Positions 58,282 to 60,621 of a stretch of DNA of 60,621 bases are shown one piece after another. The stretch is from positions 1 through 60,621 of the forward strand of contig JAIXYT010000045.1 in NCBI GenBank assembly GCA_027490095.1, written 5' to 3'. The DNA is from Sphingomonadales bacterium. Its GTDB lineage: Bacteria; Pseudomonadota; Alphaproteobacteria; Sphingomonadales; Sphingomonadaceae. Position 1 is the stretch's first letter, and every line of letters starts with the position of its first letter. Position numbers and translations under genes: made by a program. The notes under the pieces were generated by a model. That model was given only the letters and a program-made list of their open reading frames with translations. It ran no database searches and was not told the origin of the DNA.

Positions 58282-60621
58282 TCAGAAGCGGACACGCACG
58301 CCGGCCGAGAACCTACGATCGGCTTCGCCATATTGCCAAGGCACGCCGTTCTTGAAGTGCGCACGCCTGACGATCGGCTGCCTGGTCAGATCGACCCCCT
58401 GCAGGGCAAGCGTGATGTTGGGCGTCACATCGTAGGAGAGCGAAGCATTGAGCTGCCCACGCGCCGACAACCAGGAAGGGCCGCCCTGCACTTCCTGCTG
58501 GGCCTCCGACTCAAGGAATGTATCACGCCACGTATAACGCACCCGGGCGCTGATCCCGTATTTTTCATAGAAGACGGTAATGTTGTAGGACGTCTCCGAC
58601 AGTCCGCGAATGGGCAGCGGGAATTCCTCGTTCAGGCCCACTTCCCCGAATTCCGTCGGCAACGTGAATGTAAAGTCCCGGTCTCCTTTCAGGAACGTAA
58701 TGTTCGCAATAAGGCCGAATCCGCCGAGGAAATTGTCAAAGTAACCGTCGAGAGAGTGCTGAAACGCAAGCTCGACACCCCTCAGCGTCCCTGAGTTCGC
58801 GTTTTCAGGACGAATAACGTTTGCACAAGCGCCAATTTGACCTGTGGACAGCACAACAAAAGGATTCCAGATGCCTTGGACGCAGGCACTCTCTGTCGTC
58901 ACTTGCGATCCATCCGGGTTTCTGCTCGCCGGCGTGACAATAGAACTGATGATATCACTTCTCTTTTTGTAGAATGCGCCCGCCGAGAGCACGCTGGATG
59001 GCGCGAAATACCATTCGATGCTGGCATCGATGCTGTCGACATTTTCAGGGACCAGTTCCGGATTCCCGGCATTCAGCGTGTTTCCAAAAATAGGGAAATT
59101 CAGCGTAGGAGAAAGCTGATCGAATGCAGGCCGGCTGATATTGCGCGCATAGCCAAGGCGCAGCAACAGGTCGTCGACAGGCTCCCAGGTCAGGCTGGCA
59201 CTTGGAAGCAGCTTGAAATAGCTCTGCGTTTCGACGACGTCGCCGGTCACAACGCCGTTTCGGCTGGTAACACCCGTTGCAGTCTGATCCGTCAGAACCG
59301 CCCGGACACCGAACGTCGCACGAAACGGGCGGTTGGCCAGATCGGCATCGATCCGCCCCATTATGTATCCGGCGAAGGTGGTTTCCTCGACGTCGAAGCC
59401 TGCCGCCTGGTTGAAATCCGGATTGACCGTCAGGCGATTGGCAGGATTTTCAATGGCAGCATTCAGCCGCTCGATGGTTCCCGCACGGTCACGGATCGCA
59501 AGGAACGGGTCGAGTGTTAGATAGGGGCTGATGTATTCGCCGTCCCTGCCAAACAGCGTCCGCGGCGTGGGCACAAGGATATCGGAAATCTCGGTGCCCG
59601 ATATGCCGGGAAAATTCGGGGTGGCGAGCGAAAACTGGTCTCGAGAGGACGTTCGCCTGTTGATCCGGACGCCGGTCTCGATCGCGGACAGCGCGCCCCA
59701 ATTTGTGTTGAATTTGAAGTCCAGTCGTCCGGCAACCTCATCATTGCTGAACGCATTGCCGTTGTCACGAACCACAAAGACCGCATATCGCGCCGGATCC
59801 AGTATGCCCGCCGATATGTCGGGCCCAACCGGGTAGAACTTGATCCGGCCACTACGCGCATCATAGAAATGGTCGACCGGCTGGCGACCGGCGGCCGTAT
59901 TGAACTGCGCCCCGGCATTGGCCCGCTGAAACTGGGAAACCATGCTCAGATTGTCGCTGTCGGTTGCCGACTTCGTGATCGACAGATCGGCGGACACCTC
60001 GACAATGTCGGATTGATACTCCACCCCGAAGGCGCCAAGCCATGTCGTCGTCAGCCGGTTGTTCGACTGGTTGTTCATGCGAAGCTGGTAGCCATCCTGT
60101 TGGCCCGCGATGAGCCAGCGGAGTTCGCGATCACTGGGAAGACCCTCCAGAACCACAAATTCCGATTGGGCAATCCGATCCAGTTCGCCGCGACCGTTCA
60201 CGATGTCGCCGAAAACACTCTGCCCGGCATTCTCGAACGAGAAGTCGGAATAGAAGCCTTCCAGGCGCAGCTTCCACCGATCGTTGGGCGCCCACTCGAA
60301 ATTGCCGTTGAAGGCCTTGCGCTCACGCGCCTGCGAAATGACTGTCGAACTGGAAAAGCCCGGCCGGAAATAGGGGTCGGGCACGCCGTCTCCCGTCAGG
60401 TCGATGGTGTTCCGCACGATCGGGGTAACCCTGATCGTCCCCCCCTGGACATCCTGCCTCTGATAGCTCGCGGAGAGGACGAAGCCTATTTCGCCGATCG
60501 GCGTATCGAACCGATCGCCCAGCGTGACCGCGCCCGACGGCTGCCAGCTGTCGGCATTTTCCGCATACTCCATGTCGAATTGGGCCGCCCGCAACGGGGT
60601 GCGCAGCTCCAGTCCCCGATA
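58282..60621 (-). CDS. TonB-dependent receptor, C-terminal part (saccharide uptake candidate)
   Basis: Partial: the first residues visible (YRGLELRTPL) are already in the barrel and the plug lies beyond the right edge. About 779 residues are present, ending in the aromatic SAGVRVRF typical of outer-membrane barrels. Strand patterns include RATFGVRAVLTDQTATG, LLPSASLTWEPVDDLLLRLGYARNISRP, NPELVPENVDSIDASIEWYF and SYNITVFYEKYGISARVRYTWRD, the usual barrel pattern of sphingomonad and Caulobacter saccharide receptors. It is upstream of and co-directional with the sulfatase genes, so import of their oligosaccharide products is likely. Confidence 0.85.
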   Translation of the reverse strand, partial: YRGLELRTPLRAAQFDMEYAENADSWQPSGAVTLGDRFDTPIGEIGFVLSASYQRQDVQGGTIRVTPIVRNTIDLTGDGVPDPYFRPGFSSSTVISQARERKAFNGNFEWAPNDRWKLRLEGFYSDFSFENAGQSVFGDIVNGRGELDRIAQSEFVVLEGLPSDRELRWLIAGQQDGYQLRMNNQSNNRLTTTWLGAFGVEYQSDIVEVSADLSITKSATDSDNLSMVSQFQRANAGAQFNTAAGRQPVDHFYDARSGRIKFYPVGPDISAGILDPARYAVFVVRDNGNAFSNDEVAGRLDFKFNTNWGALSAIETGVRINRRTSSRDQFSLATPNFPGISGTEISDILVPTPRTLFGRDGEYISPYLTLDPFLAIRDRAGTIERLNAAIENPANRLTVNPDFNQAAGFDVEETTFAGYIMGRIDADLANRPFRATFGVRAVLTDQTATGVTSRNGVVTGDVVETQSYFKLLPSASLTWEPVDDLLLRLGYARNISRPAFDQLSPTLNFPIFGNTLNAGNPELVPENVDSIDASIEWYFAPSSVLSAGAFYKKRSDIISSIVTPASRNPDGSQVTTESACVQGIWNPFVVLSTGQIGACANVIRPENANSGTLRGVELAFQHSLDGYFDNFLGGFGLIANITFLKGDRDFTFTLPTEFGEVGLNEEFPLPIRGLSETSYNITVFYEKYGISARVRYTWRDTFLESEAQQEVQGGPSWLSARGQLNASLSYDVTPNITLALQGVDLTRQPIVRRAHFKNGVPWQYGEADRRFSAGVRVRF

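Overview
The window is high-GC, gene-dense alphaproteobacterial DNA. It most resembles the order Sphingomonadales, judged from the nuo/suhB/efp block, the tkt-gap-pgk-aldolase-thiE block, the zapA-6S RNA-formyltetrahydrofolate cyclo-ligase-DUF2842 arrangement, and the many TonB-dependent receptors. Genus cannot be fixed from the sequence alone. All assignments come from reading protein motifs, lengths and gene order; no database search was run.

Layout. (1) 1-12338, minus strand: a respiratory complex I operon nuoA-B-C-D-E-(59-aa membrane ORF)-F-(DUF3291 gene)-G-H-I-J-K-L-M; nuoM runs off the left edge. (2) 12441-18327, minus: suhB-type phosphatase, elongation factor P, a secreted M3 peptidase, a secreted serine hydrolase and thiE. 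(3) 18361-24116, minus: a central-carbon operon tkt-gap-pgk-class I aldolase followed by a methyltransferase, with thiE close behind. (4) 24268-26324, plus: a promoter, a small coiled ORF, zapA, 6S RNA, a 5-formyltetrahydrofolate cyclo-ligase without a standard start codon, DUF2842 and chorismate mutase. Then come an array of hairpins, tRNA-Asp, a haloalkane dehalogenase and hemF. (5) 28584-35405, minus: a TonB receptor with an operator-like inverted repeat, then a vitamin B12 uptake operon btuB-F-C-D under a cobalamin riboswitch with a recognisable promoter. (6) 35427-44377: SDR, glycerol kinase, a MerR regulator with an acyltransferase, a compact NfrA/NfrB-like pair, thymidylate synthase, a FabH-like enzyme and tRNA-Leu(GAG).

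(7) 44378-60621 looks like an accessory island starting at tRNA-Leu. It opens with a frameshifted remnant of the C-terminus of a type I restriction HsdR subunit. Eight co-directional minus-strand genes follow: TonB receptor, IlvD/Edd dehydratase, secreted GH2 beta-galactosidase, four secreted S1-family sulfatases and an aldehyde dehydrogenase. Several junctions overlap or are very short. The simplest reading is a locus for using a sulfated, galactose-containing polysaccharide such as an algal galactan. The receptor imports oligosaccharides, the sulfatases and galactosidase strip and cleave them outside the cytoplasm, and the dehydratase and dehydrogenase feed the sugar acids into central metabolism. 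The substrate is inferred, not shown.

The two most interesting systems are this sulfatase locus and the shortened NfrA/NfrB pair. The latter looks like a minimal version of the E. coli N4-receptor glycan secretion machine without the NfrB regulatory domain.
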